Shown piece by piece: positions 63,578-64,000 of a stretch of 64,000 nt of DNA. The first letter of the stretch is position 1. Each line of letters begins with the position of its first letter. Both the position numbers and the translations under genes were made by a program. The notes under the pieces were generated by a model, which did no database searches, was not told the origin of the DNA, and worked only from the letters and a program-made list of their open reading frames with translations. The DNA is from JAGQPD01 sp020426865 (GTDB taxonomy: Bacteria; Planctomycetota; Planctomycetia; Pirellulales; Pirellulaceae): positions 124,001 through 188,000 of the forward strand of contig JAWKTN010000009.1 in NCBI GenBank assembly GCA_041399065.1, given 5' to 3'.

Positions 63578-63801
63578 TTTTCATCACTCCCTGGGACGAG
63601 TCCCCGTCATGCGATCCCTGGCACTTCGTTAGTATGAGACGATCGAGCACGATATTACTGGACAACTGAGATGCGATTTTAACGGATCGCGCAGCCGTCC
63701 GCACCCGGGAAAACTGCCCCAACAACAGTCTTCTGGGTGTTGCAATGGCTGGCTGTTGCATGGAACAATTGACAATCCGAGCCCAAGGGAGCTACCAAGT
63801 C

Positions 63802-64000
63802 ATGAAAATACGCAGCCACCGGAATACTTATCGCCCCTTCGCCGCACGCGGTGCCGGTTTGATATTCGCCGCGTTGCTTGTTGCCCGAGCTGCCGATATT
63901 GGTTCCGATCAGATTGGATTACGAGCAACCGTGTGGGCCGCCGACCACACGACGGACAAGGTCGACTTTGTGGGCGACATCCAGCCAATTTTGTCTCAAC
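63802..64000 (+). CDS. Planctomycete cytochrome-type protein, N-terminal fragment (runs off window)
   Basis: 66 codons from ATG 63802, preceded by AAGGGAG. A signal peptide (GAGLIFAALLVARAAD) is followed by VDFVGDIQPILSQ, the invariant lead-in to the CxxCH haem c motif of PSD1/DUF1549 proteins; the haem motif itself would lie just past base 64000. The window therefore begins and ends in members of this protein group. Function unknown. Confidence 0.75.
   Translation, partial: MKIRSHRNTYRPFAARGAGLIFAALLVARAADIGSDQIGLRATVWAADHTTDKVDFVGDIQPILSQ

Overview
The window looks like a chromosomal segment of a planctomycete, most likely a member of the Pirellulales. This is inferred from gene content, not from a marker-gene tree. 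The signs are planctomycete-type cytochrome/DUF1549 proteins at both edges, many eukaryote-like Ser/Thr kinases and FHA proteins, ECF sigma factors paired with kinases, PEP-CTERM proteins, a formylglycine sulfatase, large secreted multidomain fusions, and intergenic repeat families. Genes are loosely packed on both strands with few long operons.

Layout. 0-6.7 kb: a partial DUF1549 protein, a TPR protein, a glycosylasparaginase, a broken LRR gene, a PIN toxin with its antitoxin, a decayed hicBA pair and a PEP-CTERM protein, with two copies of an intergenic repeat. 6.8-15.5 kb: an S41 protease, a HEAT protein, an ECF sigma factor with a putative anti-sigma partner, and a four-gene signalling cluster (coiled-coil anchor, FHA protein, membrane kinase, membrane protein). 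15.9-21.8 kb: a small protein, a nucleotidyltransferase, a ROK sugar kinase, lepA, an FHA-GAF-cyclase fusion and tRNA-Gly(CCC). 21.7-26.2 kb: a glycan group (GT87-like, GT2-methyltransferase fusion, DegT-like aminotransferase). 26.4-39.1 kb: an unknown membrane protein, an RTX-type protein, a GDSL/PEP-CTERM protein, a palindromic MITE-like element, a triple-domain fusion, an overlapping sigma/kinase pair and a large Ycf48-like/CBM9 protein.

39.1-49.7 kb: a FAD oxidoreductase and a likely L-rhamnoside utilisation locus: GH106-DUF6807 enzyme, small membrane protein, NCS1-like permease and RhaA on the minus strand, with a divergent AraC regulator. The picture is secretion of a rhamnosidase, uptake, isomerisation to rhamnulose and AraC control. 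The rhamnulokinase and aldolase are not in the window.

49.7-64 kb: a PQQ-like propeller, FHA and HPt proteins, an aldo/keto reductase, a Ser/Thr kinase, the agmatine-to-putrescine pair aguB-aguA with an HtrA protease, an inactivated ISAzo13-like element, a REP-associated (RAYT-like) transposase followed at once by an array of short palindromes, a sulfatase, and the start of a second planctomycete cytochrome-type protein.

The most interesting candidates are the RAYT-like gene with its palindrome array (59.9-62.0 kb), the coiled-coil/FHA/kinase cluster (10.5-15.5 kb), and the fossil hicBA module hidden between annotated genes (5.2-5.5 kb). Functions come from reading motifs by eye; no homology search was run.
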